Assembly: GCF_003255815.1 (NCBI RefSeq)
Contig: NC_037673.1
Location: forward strand, 8,970,476 to 9,034,475
Direction: 5' to 3'
From: Theropithecus gelada
Taxonomy: Eukaryota > Chordata > Mammalia > Primates > Cercopithecidae
DNA: 64,000 nucleotides
Shown here: one piece after another, positions 23,706 through 34,985 of the stretch
How the letters are laid out: each line of letters begins with the position of its first letter
Position numbering within the stretch: the first letter of the stretch is position 1
Translations under genes and position numbers: made by a program
The notes under the pieces: model-generated
Told to the model about the DNA's origin: nothing
What the model saw: the letters and a program-made list of their open reading frames with translations, nothing else
Database searches by the model: none

Positions 23706-25224
23706 TTAGTAGAAATAGTTGGGTCTGGAATCTGCTGTCTGCATCACCAATGGGAGAGCTTATTCATGGCATCACGGTATTTGCTGGTACACTGAGTGAG
23801 TTGCCACCCGGCCCTTGAAGAGTTTTGCATCTGGCAATAATCCAAAGAATGACTCCACTGCGAAGTAATAAACACAGAGAAAACTCTTTACTTGTCACCT
23901 CTATGACCTTCTCATAGCGTCTTGTATTGGAGACATTTCAATTGCTCCTTGGATGGAAATTAGCTCACCTTTTACTGTCAGTAGGACACATGGTACATGT
24001 GCCATTACACTGGGAAATGGCCGCACAACTATTCTAAGTGGAAAGTAAAGCTCGACACATCTGTAAACCACCCACATACATCTTTTTTTCCATTCTACAT
24101 TAAATGTCACTGAAAGGTCACTGAAAGCACATCAAATGAAATGAAAGCTCCCATGTCACCCTGGAAAATGTCCATGAAAACAGTCAGCTTCAACACACAA
24201 TGTGTGGTTTATACTAGGGACTGGGATTCTATTTTGCCCTAAAAAAAGATTATAATTTGTCCTTCTGACAGATGAGGTCAGTGAATAATGTTTAAAATAG
24301 ATGATGTCCCCTCACCTCTTCCCCTTGCTCCTTGGTCATAGGCACCACTAGTGGTTCAGAACCCCCAGCACTACAACCACCGTTACATGCATCGTGGCGG
24401 TAGTCAGGGCTTGCAGATGTTTTATTACAACTATACCAATGGGCATCCATGGGAGCATTCAGCAAAGCCCAGGAACAGGGTACACAGGGGTGTGCAGGGC
24501 AAGTCAGCCCCTAGACAGCTCTGTATCCAGCAACCAAGGCCTCAGAAGGCAGAGAGAAGTCAAGCAAAGGCCAAGGAGGGTGTTAGGGTGTTGTGTATCC
24601 TTCCTTCAAGGCTGTAGATGATACCACTACACTCTAAACTAGCTGCTAGCACCCAGTGCAAACAGGCTGAGATTTTGACCTGCTGAATACACATTTGGAC
24701 TGAATACTGAAAACTCACTGAGAAGAAACATTAGGGGGAAGAACTGTCAAATGGCTTGGCATATTACTAACATAAAAAAAAGAAGCATTCCTGCTGATTT
24801 GAAAAGAATATCAAGAGAAGTTATAAGCCTTACCATCAAAATACTGGCTTGAGTCCTAAATCTATATTTTCATGTAAGTTCTTAAATTAAAAGGCTCAGT
24901 GAATCAAAATTTTACTAGGCAATGAACATCTTGGTTATTGGGTTACAAATGAATTGATCGAACTAACTTCATCTTGGGATTGGATTTAGGTTACCTATTG
25001 AAGACTGGTAGCCAACAACAAGCATGTTGTCCTTCAGTGAGGTGGAAAGAGACCACAGGCCTATCTCTTATTCTGTATTCTCCACTTGCAGGCTCAAAGG
25101 CCAAGGCCTCAATGTGCCGGGTCTCTCTCTCTCCTTATGTGTACAAGACAATGGAAGAAGTCTTGCCCTAGTCAGCCTTAGGTTATCCAGGGGTACGAAG
25201 AGCTGGGCTGAATCCTGGTGATGA
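23706..25224. other. Unique intronic sequence
   Basis: No transposon recognised. The stretch at about 24330-24620 is more GC-rich and has two overlapping ORFs (88 and 75 codons, frames +1 apart), but no identifiable product or splice structure. Confidence 0.4.
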
Positions 25225-25378
25225 GATTTAGTCAAGTCTTTTTATTTCCCTATCCCTCATTTTTCCTCATTGGTTACTGGATATAATAAAAATAGCAACC
25301 TCAAAGGGTCTTGGTGAGTATTAAGGAGTGCTTACAAATAGCATTTAATCCAGTGTCTGCACATAGTAAGCCTGTGAT
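25225..25378 (+). mobile_element. MIR SINE
   Basis: ATTTTTCCTCATTGGTTACT, AAAAATAGCAACCTCAAAGG, TCTTGGTGAGTATTAAGGAG and CCAGTGTCTGCACATAGTAA match a diverged sense MIR. Confidence 0.75.
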
Positions 25379-25406
25379 ATTGTTAACCACATAATTACTT
25401 CCACTA

Positions 25407-25578
25407 TTCTTTCTTTCTTTCTCTCTCTCTTTCCTTCTTTCCTTCTTTTCTTTCTTTCTCTTTCCTTTCTTCCCTCTTTCCCTCTTTCTTTCCTTTCTTT
25501 TCTTTTCTTCCTTTTTCTTTCTTTCTTTCTCTCTCTCTCTCTTTCTTTCTCCTCTCTCTTTCTCTCTCTTTCTTTCTT
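25407..25578. repeat. 172-nt unbroken pyrimidine tract, (TTTC)n/(TC)n
   Basis: Every base from 25407 to 25578 is C or T: TTTC, TC, TTCC and TTTTC units mixed. It directly abuts the tail end of a reverse-oriented Alu, so it most likely grew from that Alu's A-tail. The purine-rich strand is the minus strand, which is also the sense strand of SEMA5A RNA. The Lys/Glu/Arg-rich ORFs antisense to it are artefacts. Confidence 0.97.
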
Positions 25579-25860
25579 AGATGGAGTTTTGCTCTTATAG
25601 CCCAGGCTGGAGTGCCATGGCATGATCTCGGCTCTGTGGAACCTCTGTCTCCAGGGTTCAAGCAATTCTCATGCCTCAGCCTCCCAAGTACCTGGGACCA
25701 CAGGGGCCTGCCACCACACCTGGCTAATTTTGTATTTTTGATAGAGGCGGGGTTTCGTGATGCTGGCCAGGTTAGTCTGGAACTCCTGACCTCAGGGGAT
25801 CTGCCTGCCTTGGCCTCCCAAAGTGCTAGGATTACAGGCATTAGCCACCAGGCCCGGCCC
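25579..25860 (-). mobile_element. Alu SINE, older (AluS/J-like)
   Basis: Reverse-oriented Alu with many differences from AluY (for example GCTCTTATAGCCCAGGCTGG and TGATAGAGGCGGGGTTTCG). It is close to full length, and its tail is the expanded pyrimidine tract to the left. A target duplication is not clear. Confidence 0.92.
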
Positions 25861-26308
25861 CATTATTTTTTACAAAAAGCCTTTTTAATCCCATTCTAAT
25901 TCTTTTGTTATCTGCCATTCACTTGGAAATACAGCTATAATGGAAGGGAGAAATGCAAACTGCTCCTGGGCAAAATTTGCTTTTAATATTCTTAAAAGGT
26001 TTGTAGTAACCAATTTTTCCCCACATGTTCACTTGAAATTATTCTTCGCTTTGGGGGAGATTTAAAAATAAAATTTTAAATAAATGCCTAAGGAATTCCA
26101 AATGATTTGGCAAGTTAAATCCATTCTGTCAGTAGAAAAAAAAAGATACAGATGTCTGCCAACAAAAAATCAGTTCAAAATATTGGGTTGCTTATTGCAA
26201 TATCTGAGGAAACCTACAATGGTTCTGTGCAGTAAGAATTTTTGAGAGTTTGTTATCATTGAAAGAAAGAAAAACTTCCCCATTCTTTTTCACTCTGTCC
26301 TCCAGGTC
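25861..26308. other. Unique intronic sequence
   Basis: Nothing recognised between the Alu and the hAT element. Confidence 0.45.
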
Positions 26309-26316
26309 ATCTAAGT

Positions 26317-26671
26317 CAGGGGTCCCCAACACCCAGGCCGTGAACTGGTCCTGGTCCATGGCCTGTTAGGAACCAGGCCACACTGCACAAGGTGAGCAGC
26401 AGGCCAGTGAGCATTACTGCCTGAGTTCCCCTGCTTGTCAGATCAGCAGCGGCATTCGATTCTCATAGGAGCATGAACCCTCTCGTGAACTGCGCACTGC
26501 AGTGAGGGATCTAGGTTATCCACTCCTTATGGGACTCTACTGCTGGTAATCTGAGGTGGAACAGTTTCATCCCAAAATCAACCCCCACCCTTTCCCTATT
26601 GCCCCATGGCTTGTGGAAAAACTGTCTTCCACGAAACTGGTCTCTGGTGTCAAGACAACTGGGGACCACTG
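26317..26671. mobile_element. Complete non-autonomous hAT DNA transposon
   Basis: The left end CAGGGGTCCCCAACACC and right end ACTGGGGACCACTG are inverted ends. They are flanked by a perfect 8-bp target duplication, ATCTAAGT, at 26309-26316 and 26672-26679, the hallmark length for hAT insertions. Internal segments such as GGCCTGTTAGGAACCAGGCC and GGTGGAACAGTTTCATCCC mark a well-known primate family whose name I will not guess. It is 355 bp with no transposase ORF. Confidence 0.9.
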
Positions 26672-26679
26672 ATCTAAGT

Positions 26680-27666
26680 CATTAGAACTCTTGTACTCTA
26701 CCATTCAACCTTTACCTATGACATGAATTTAGGTTCTTGCAAAATAACGAGAACATGGGTTTTAATGCCTATGATCTGTACTTGGCCATGTGATTACATG
26801 GTGGAAGGCAAGTTATCCTCAATGATCACACTTAGAGTTTAACCACATGAACTACTCTAAAGAAGACGTTCTCATGGCTGAGTTTTCCCTGTGTCTCTTG
26901 GGTATTTCTCAATGTGCACTGCATTTAGAAATAGATCTCGAAGTGCTCTGATGATGTATCTTTTCTCAAACACACATTCCCCTCATCTCTCCCCATCTCC
27001 CCTGCAGAAATTGATAAGAAGTGAATTTCACCAGAAAATCTATTTTTGTTATTGCCATTAAACTAATTTTAGGATTGGAAACTCGCATATGGTCACTATG
27101 TGCCTACCTTCTTTTTAGGAAACATGAGTCTGTAATGAAAGATATAAATGAATCCAAATTCAAGTTTAATTTTGGAAACCATATTGTAAGATAGGAAGAG
27201 AATAAAACATAGCATGCAGATAGATCACATTAGTTTTCATTTAGACCTATTATTTACCATTTAAGAACATTTTACATTTGCCAAATACATTTCTATAAGC
27301 CAAGAAGAATCAGATTTGTAGAGTTGGAATAAAGACAGAAAAAAAGCAGGAGCCCAGAAGGAGGAAAAGAAAGGAAAAAGAAGGCCAGGAAGGTGAGGGG
27401 AAGTGGGAATAGTCAAAGGAAAGAGGATGGCAAGGACAAAGAGGAAGTGAAAAAACATTAAACCATCTAGGCTTAAAGTAAATAACACATTTTATTTCAA
27501 TATGTTCAAAGCAAATCCTAGAATAATGTACCAAGCACTTGAAATTAAAATATAGCCATATGCTCCGGGAATGATTTTATAAAGAAATGAAGGCAGAACT
27601 GATGTCAGCTGAATCACTCGAGAAGAAAATACCCTAAAGTTCTCAGCTTCGGGGTACCAGGTTGCT
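26680..27666. other. Unique intronic sequence
   Basis: No repeat recognised. A purine-rich stretch (A/G, plus strand) runs near 27330-27460. Confidence 0.45.
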
Positions 27667-27714
27667 GGGGGTGTGGCATTCTCATAGTCTGGGGGTGTGG
27701 CATTCTCTCTTAGT
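27667..27714. repeat. 24-bp tandem duplication
   Basis: GGGGGTGTGGCATTCTCATA plus four bases (27667-27690) is followed by a diverged second copy (27691-27714). A third partial copy lies on the far side of the adjacent Alu at 28075-28093. Confidence 0.85.
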
Positions 27715-27770
27715 AAGGGTTTGATAAATGTTAGCTATCAATCCTTCCTCCCTTTATGGTGGTAACTTGT

Positions 27771-27771
<1 letters not shown>

Positions 27772-27802
<31 letters not shown>

Positions 27803-28074
27803 TTTGAGACGGAGTCTCACGCTGTCGCCCAGGTTGGAGTGCAGTGGCGCGATCTCGGCTCACTGCAAGCTCCGCCTCCCGGGTTCACGCCATTCTCCTG
27901 CCTCAGCCTCCTGAGTAGCTGGGACTACAGGCGCCCGCCACCGCGCCCGGCTAATTTTTTGTATTTTTAGTAGAGACGGGGTTTCACTGTGATCTCGATC
28001 TCCTGACCTTGTGATCCGCCCGTCTCGGCCTCCCAAAGTGCTGGGATTACAGGCGTGAGCCACCGCGCCCGGCA
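27772..28074 (-). mobile_element. AluY-type SINE with small internal deletion
   Basis: Reverse-oriented Alu with a (GTTTT)n tail. Relative to its neighbours it lacks about 13 bases (the GTTAGCCAGGATG segment) between TTTCACTGTG and ATCTCGATCTCC. No ordinary target duplication is visible; instead the right flank repeats a unit found about 85 bp to the left. Confidence 0.93.
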
Positions 28075-28093
28075 GGTGTGGCATTCTCATAGT

Positions 28094-28559
28094 GACACCT
28101 CCCACCCTGAGGTCGCCAGTGGGTTAATGTTCAGTTTGCCCTTGGTAGATCCTGGCAACCAGGAATGGAAACGTAAAAAAGGAAGCGCAGCTCTGGTCTT
28201 ATAATTTTCTGCATATTTGAGAACAAAAAATATCTCTTTCCAAACAAAATGAATATAGTTCTTCACTAACAACAACATTCATCACTCTCAAAAGTGTGAG
28301 GGGCTGGCTGACTTGGGGATGGGGAGAAACATGGGGAAGGGGTGCAGTGGGGAAGAATCAAGTTTCTTTACCTACTAAGTACATTATCCCTTGTTTCAAA
28401 CCCCAAAGATGTGAACAGAGATTGACTTTGATCTGAAATTCCTTCTAATCTTACTTTGGGAGTCTTCATTATAATGCACAAGCATTTTAATATTTAGGAA
28501 TGAAAGTTAGGGAAATTTCTTCCTATGTGGATTGAATGACTGAAACTCTGAGTGAATAG
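28094..28559. other. Unique intronic sequence
   Basis: Nothing recognised. Confidence 0.4.
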
Positions 28560-29110
28560 TCTGTTGTGGATGAAACAAGTACATTCCCCACAGCCCCAAA
28601 CCAACACCAGACATTGTGGTGTGAGCCTAAAATTCAGCTCCATGGTTGTGTGCTAGCTCAACATCCGGGAGACACCAGGAGGGTCTCCAAGGGCCTAATT
28701 ACATATTTCCCTCCTGAGGCTCCTCTTGTGGGTGAGGAGTTCTAGACAAATAACCTCCTTATTAGAAAGACCAGGCCCAGTTCGGGCCTATCCCTGAGGT
28801 GTGGGCTTCAGCTCCCTATCAGCCCATGTAATTTATCTAACAAGTCAATCCCATCCTTCTGTGGAAATCAGAGGCATCCCACCTTCCTTCCACTGTAAGG
28901 CTTGCCTCCCACGGCCCCGTGATGTTCAACTCTTCTCTAGCGGGACTCCCATGTGGCTTTGTGCGGTGTGTGGGGTCCTCCTGCTGCAGGCTGTGAGCAT
29001 ATGTGACTCATAAACTGCTGCTGATCTCACCTTTCCAGTGCCTGGCGTCCCAAGTTTAGCTATCCCCATAACTCTAGGGCAAGGGATCCCTCCCTCACGA
29101 ATAAGACAAA
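28560..29110. other. Unclassified moderately GC-rich block, possibly an old LTR
   Basis: The stretch is clearly richer in GC than its surroundings. Its right part (GCATATGTGACTCATAAACT, then AATAAGACAAATAAAAGG) could be an old retroviral LTR polyadenylation region. I cannot assign a family or exact borders. No convincing ORF. Confidence 0.25.
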
Positions 29111-30389
29111 TAAAAGGAAATTAAAACAAGCATCAATTTCTGGGGTATGCTAAACCAAGTTCAAGTCAGCTGTCCACTTAGCTTCTGTTTAGGCCACTGC
29201 AAGGCAGCTTTCTCCCTCCCCTGCAAGTCTGGGTTCCAGACACAGGATTCAGCAAGCCCTGGCTGGCTGTCCACCAGGTGCTCTTGAGAATGTTAAGGGC
29301 TCAGCAGGCACACCGTGTTTTCATGTTGAGGGCCTGGCATCTGAAAAATGCTAGGGGGAGAAGGGCAGTGTTGTGCGGAGGAAGACCAAAGAGTAATTGC
29401 TACATTTCAACATTCCTTGCCCCACGGCTGCCCTGCTTCCAAATCTCTCCCACATTTTCTCCCACTTACCACGAAAAAATCCATTTATCTCACATTTCCT
29501 AATCTGTTTGTGAACAAAAGGCATCCGTGCTCAATGCCACACTGTATGAACTCCAAATACTGCTGGTGCTACGTCTGCCTTGAGGGCATTTTAGGATATC
29601 AGGGAATGGTTCGAGTCTCTGAATACAGGTGGATGTTTCCAAAGGAGAGAACAGTCTTGTCCATGGTTCTGTGTTTTATTTGATATATCAGACAACACAA
29701 GATGCCAGAGTTAGCCAGGGCACATTTTAAAGCACAAGCGAGCTTCTGTGCTTTCTAAGTATCTTATAAATAGAGTCTTTTGGCAAACTTCTGCTTTTAA
29801 ATACTATTATTAATGAGAATGAATGGAAATAAATTATCTGGAGGGTTTCCTGTTATTTGTGATAATCTCTAGAGGGCCATGGCTCCTTAAATAACTAGAT
29901 ACTACACATTTTAAAAGTCTCTATCCATCTAATGATAAAATGCTAAGTTGAATACACCATTATTATTCAATGTAATTTCAGGCTAAATTAGAAACTTTTA
30001 TCTGGTCCCTTAAGGCAGTATTAGAAAACAATATTTTATCTTTTAAGAAACTTCTTCTCACCCTCATGAGAAAGAATGTAGGAAGATTATGGCAATGAAA
30101 TAATTATAACTATTCTCTTTTGACAGGACAAAGTAAGCGCAATTAACTTATTTCTCCTAGAGTAATAAAGGTAACTTATCCAGCTCAGAAAGCCCACCAA
30201 ACTCTAGCCAACTTGTGGCCAGACCCTGTGTAACTCACTACTGTACCCCAAGTTCAGGCTGCTGAATAAATCAATACAAACTCAACTTTACCAAAGCAGT
30301 ATCAACATGGAAAGTTCGGCAAGCTCTGGAAATTGGAAGAGTAAATATGAACACCTGATACAAAACACCTAACTGGGTACAAAATGAAG
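29111..30389. other. Unique intronic sequence
   Basis: No transposon recognised. The 111-codon plus-strand ORF at 29348-29683 has no family resemblance. Confidence 0.45.
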
Positions 30390-30575
30390 GAGAGAGATTT
30401 TAAGTATGCACCTAATTTAATTCTCAGAAGACTCTCTTAAAATCCCATTGTAGAGATTAGAAGCCTGAGATTCAGTGAAGATGTGATATACCTTACAGAG
30501 CTCTGCCTAGCTAGAAAGTAGCAGAATCAAGATGGATTTCTAGGTTGCTGGCTCAAAACCTTTGAACAGCTCTCT
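30390..30575 (-). mobile_element. MIR SINE
   Basis: Antisense MIR pattern: TTTAATTCTCAGAAGACTCT, CCCATTGTAGAGATTAGAAG, CCTGAGATTCAGTGAAG and AGCTAGAAAGTAGCAGAATC. Diverged. Confidence 0.7.
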
Positions 30576-30819
30576 GAGTCCACACTGCAAACAGAATGTG
30601 GCTCTTACGTGACGTTTGCATTCAGAAAAGATTCGATTCTTGTTTAATATATGAGCCAAGAAGAGTTTCAGCTTAGAAGCCCGCCACACTTTGTAGGCCT
30701 CTGGGTTTGGAAAAACAACATAAAACCTCACCTGAATCTCCTGTACTTTGCCTCTGTATCACACTATCAAGCTGTTGCCCGATCCACTTGAAAACCCTGG
30801 TTAGTTGAAACCATCAATT

Positions 30820-31060
30820 CCTTGTGACAGTTCATTGCATCTTTGGCCCACTTTACTTTAGGAAGTTCTTCCTTAAACTGAGTTGACATCAATCACCCCA
30901 TACCTTGTACTCTTTAGTTCTGGGTCTATGCCTTAATGACACAGAAATAAATTCTTAACTGGTTTCTACATTATTGTGCCTTTCTTATTTACAGACCCTG
31001 AAATCTTCCTCCTGGGTCTTCCAGACCAGCGTTTCTGAAAGAGTGTTCCTTCTCTCATTG
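30820..31060 (+). mobile_element. L3/CR1-type LINE fragment
   Basis: GACAGTTCATTGCATCTTTG, TAGGAAGTTCTTCCTTAAAC and TGAGTTGACATCAATCACCC resemble the CR1/L3 3' region. Ancient and diverged, so the family call is tentative. Confidence 0.5.
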
Positions 31061-31169
31061 CTCAAATCAGAGGCATCTGATTCCTCTGACTGTCCTGGTC
31101 TCTTTCTTTGCTCTTCCTTCTGATTAACTAGACCCCAAAAGTATAGAATTCAACTAAAATAGTTAACGA

Positions 31170-31370
31170 TAAAAAGACACATCTGAGATTGACTTCAGAA
31201 TCACCTCTGGCCAGGGTGGGCATGGGGGAAGTGGGTAAGGGAAGAGATAAGACAAGATTTACAGAACACTTTTTAAATCAGCAGCTGGGTACAAAGGGTT
31301 TTATTACACTATTCTCTTTACCTTTGCTAATGATTGAAATTTTCCATGATATAAAGCTTTTTTCAAAAGT
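31170..31370 (+). mobile_element. L1M-type LINE 3' end
   Basis: AGCAGCTGGGTACAAAGGGT, TTTATTACACTATTCTCTTT and TGATTGAAATTTTCCATGAT followed by ATAAAGC match the end of an old L1 3' UTR (usually ACTATTCTCTCTAC...GAAATTTTCCATAATAAA). Confidence 0.65.
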
Positions 31371-32884
31371 GTAGCATTGAAAAACATGCATATGACAGGA
31401 TCTGTTAGAGGAAGCTAAGTTATCACATCCTGTATAATAATAATATACACTGAGTAATGAAAATATGATTAAAAATTATAGAGCCATGTAAATATGCTGA
31501 TTTGTGCCTTCTGAAACACCTGTAGTATTTCCCATTCTTGATAAACGTAGTTGGTTCTTGTAGTTCTTGTCAGTGACAGATTTAGCACAATTGTAGGGCT
31601 TCTTATTTGCCCTTCGCAATTTTATATTGGTAGATTTCATCTGTTAAGAACCTATGGACCCTAAAGCTGTCAATCAACTGATGCACTTGGGATGATCCTC
31701 AACAATTTTTAAAACATCAATAAAAATACAGAGACAGGCTGAGTTTAGAAACCTAGAGAATCAACTTCCAAGACATTTTCTGTGTGTGGAAGATGTGCAC
31801 AGTTAGCAATTCAGTCTGGAAGGATGACTGAACAAACAGTGATAAGACCACCCATTCACTGAGGAAAACAGAAAATGGAGTCATGAGACTCCCGGGCAAG
31901 GAAGTGTAAAGCTTACTTTTTATCCTTTTTTGGCAACACAGTTCAGAATTTGTCAGTAAATAGTAATGTGATAGCACTGATCTGGAATTTGAATAAAGCT
32001 AAATTATGATGGAACTAAAAATGCCATCTTAATAAATACTATTGCCCCTAGGCCGTAAGAGCTGATATAGAGGTAGGACATATTGAATCCAGAATTGAGC
32101 AAAAGATAATTAGATGTTAATAAAGAATTTATTTTCCCTGCACTGTGGCAAATTTCATTTACATCACACTTTATAAATAATCACCTTCAACACTTCAACA
32201 GATTGCTGTAATCTATCATAAATTTTTAAAATGCTACCTTGTATATAGATAATTAATCAGCACCAACTGCTTGAATTTGTAATTGCTTAATAATTTGGGG
32301 ATAAATGATTATCTGTGTTTTAAACATACTAATTTATTTTTAAAGTAAGTATATTTCTATTTGTTTTTAAAATGATGACAATTTCCAGATCAACAGCTTG
32401 GAAGGCATACAACATTTACATCGTACAGTTATCTTCTGGATGCTAAGGACAAAATGCATTTTTTTCCTCCAGGTTGCAAGATCTATAGACTGATAGAAAT
32501 GCATCCCCCTACAACAATACACAGCACATGTAGTAGAGGAATGAACTGAGAGAAAATCCATGTGATGGAGACTGGGAGCCTCATGCCTCTAATTTGTTAT
32601 CACACCGAATCATCCAACATCCTCACCTACAACAAATTACTGAGACTCTGCTCACCCCCTCCCCCAGCTCTGTGAGAGACACCTTGGCGCCAGATGGCAG
32701 GCAGGAGATGGCCAGGTAGATAATACATGATCTCCTGTAGGCATGGAAGCAGTACAAATAGATATTAATAATAATAACCTATTGTGTTGGAGCTGTGACT
32801 TGTCTCTGACTCAGTAGAAAGATACTGGAGATGGCTGTGGAATTCCTAAAAAATACAAGGACAGTATTTGTGTTCTCGCTTGGT
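31371..32884. other. Unique AT-rich intronic sequence
   Basis: No transposon recognised over 1.5 kb. AT-rich homeodomain-like cores (ATTAATCAG, TAATTGCTTAATAATTT) cluster at about 32230-32300. Confidence 0.45.
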
Positions 32885-33045
32885 TTTTATTAGCTATGCA
32901 GCCTTGAGCAAATGGCCTCACCTCTCTAAGTTAGCGTACTCACTTGAAAATACGGGGAGAAAATAATAAATGCCCTAATTACCAAAAAATGGTGAGGTAG
33001 AGTTTGAAGGAGATAATGTTCATGAAAATATCCTTGTTAACACTA
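32885..33045 (+). mobile_element. MIR SINE
   Basis: GCTATGCAGCCTTGAGCAAA, TGGCCTCACCTCTCTAAG, GAAAATACGGGGAGAAAATA and AATGGTGAGGTAGAGTTTGA match a diverged sense MIR. Confidence 0.7.
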
Positions 33046-34274
33046 AAACAGAATAGAAACATTGCAATTATAACTGCTATTGTAAGAGTAGCAAAACAGG
33101 CATAAAATATAAGATTATATATGATGTTGATCTTAAGGCTTCTATAAATTTTTATAAAATGTATCTATTCACATTCTCTACGTCAATATATACATAGTAT
33201 GAAATGTAATAAATCTGCATATGCAAAACATAAGAATTAGTTCTAACATTCACTTCTGAGTTAGAAAACCAGTGTTATTAAATTCCATAAGACAATGAAC
33301 TCCATTGAGTCCCCTTTTTACAGCTGCACAAAGAAGACTCAGCAGAGTAGGCCTGAGACTGTCATCCTAGAAGAGCCTGCTTGCAACGTTGGCCCCTTAG
33401 CTGGGGTCAGATGTCAGGAGGGTTTCCATGATTCTCTGTTAAAAATGGCTCACTATGCCTCAATTATTAATACACGCAAGTGGTTTATGCAAGCATCTGC
33501 TTTCCTTCCAGAAGTCTGCAATTTTAATACATTGCAGGCAGAGAGGGCCTATGTGATCAGCCCACAGGAGAAACCCAGGGCATTAAGCCTTTCTGGTAGA
33601 CAACACTCTCCTCTTGTTATCACAATTTGCTGATGGAAGGTTTAAGTGTGTCCAGTGTGATTCCACTGGAAGAGGACTCTTGGAAGATTACACCTCGTTT
33701 TCTTCATAATCTATGCACGCACCACTTGTCTTTGCTGATTTTGTTTTTTTCCTTCACTGTAATAAATCACAGCTGTGCATATATGCTGAGTCCTTGAGTC
33801 CCAGAAAATTATTGAACCTGGGGGTGATCTATGAGACCTCCAATTCAACAACATTACAAATCTATATGGAAATGACAATTTTCAGAGATAGGTGACCCAA
33901 AACTTGAGCAAGTCCCATAGGAAACAATAACAATCTAGAATCTTTCTAGATTCTGGCCAGAAAAGAAAGTACGAAAGGTACTGAGAGTTGGGGAAAATCG
34001 AGGCTGGTTGGAAACATGGCATTCACTTTGGGAGAACATTGCCTGAGAACTGACTGGAGATGCTTCCAACATACCTAGAAAGCAGCAGCCCAGATTTGGC
34101 ATACTCTGACGTTGGGGCAGCAGGTAGGGGCAGCGGGGAGGAGGGTTTCCCCAGGACAAGGTTAAAGAGCTTTGCTTTACCTGGAACTTCTGGTCAGAAA
34201 AGAAAAAAGAAATAGATGAAATATGAGCCATAATGTTTTTGAGATGTAAGAGGCAGACTTCTCCAATGTATATC
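33046..34274. other. Unique intronic sequence
   Basis: No transposon recognised. The 112-codon ORF at 33295-33633 has no known domain. Confidence 0.45.
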
Positions 34275-34365
34275 AGAATGGCAAACTACAGCCTGTGGGT
34301 CAAATCCAGCCCACTGCCTATTATCTGATGGCCTGCTTGCTAAAAATGGGTTTTATATTTTCACA
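34275..34365 (+). mobile_element. hAT-type DNA transposon fragment
   Basis: GGCAAACTACAGCCTGTGGG, TCAAATCCAGCCCACTGCCT and ATCTGATGGCCTGCTTGC resemble the left part of the element found more completely at 51421-51632. Confidence 0.55.
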
Positions 34366-34419
34366 TATTCAAGAAAGAATTTGTGAGTGTTTGTTTTCTC
34401 CTTTTTAACATAAGGAACT

Positions 34420-34783
34420 TGATATGGTTTTGTTCTGTGTCCCCCACAAACTTCGTGTTGAATTGTAACCCCCACCTGTCAGGGGAGGGGCCTCGTGGGA
34501 GGTCTTTGGATCACAGTGACAGATTTCCCCCGTGCTGCTCTCATGATAGTGACTGAATTCTCATGAGATCTGATGGTTTAAAAGTTGACTTGCTCTCTTC
34601 TTCTTCTCCATGGTAAGATATGCTTGCTTACCCTTTGCCTTCCACCATGATTGTAAGTTTCCTGAGGCCTCCAAGCCATGCTTCCTGTTAAGCCTGTGAA
34701 ACTGTGAGTCATTAAACCTCTTTTCTTCATCGATTACCCAGTCTCAGGTAGGTCTTTATAGTAGTATGAGAATGAATGAATAA
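34420..34783 (+). mobile_element. 5' LTR of the MaLR provirus
   Basis: It begins TGATATGGTTTTGTTCTGTG and contains AGATCTGATGGTTTAAAAG, CACCATGATTGTAAGTTTCC and CATTAAACCTCTTTTCTTC, ending near GAATGAATGAATAAAG. The attached internal sequence starts AAATTGGTACCAGGAATGAG. Confidence 0.88.
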
Positions 34784-34985
34784 AGAAAATTGGTACCAGG
34801 AATGAGGTACTGCTATAAACATACCCGAAAATGTGAAAGCGACTTTGGAACTGAGTAACAGGCAGAGGCTGGAACAGTTTGAAGGGCACAGAAGAAGACA
34901 GGAAAATGTGGGAAAGTTTAGAACTTCCTAGAGACTTATTGAATGGTTTTGACCAAAACACTGATAAGTAATAAAAACAAAGAAG
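34784..34985 (+). mobile_element. MaLR internal sequence, left part
   Basis: AAATTGGTACCAGGAATGAG, GGAACTGAGTAACAGGCAGA and GAACTTCCTAGAGACTTATT match MST/THE1 internal sequence. It ends in AAACAAAGAAG, the left copy of the L1 target site. Confidence 0.88.

Noticed and set aside
24351..24621. Possible retroposed gene fragment (two overlapping ORFs)
   Set aside because: No poly(A), target duplication or recognisable protein; left as unique sequence.
25345..25841. Minus-strand ORFs of 106 and 145 codons rich in Lys, Glu and Arg
   Set aside because: They are the antisense reading of the pyrimidine tract plus part of an Alu.
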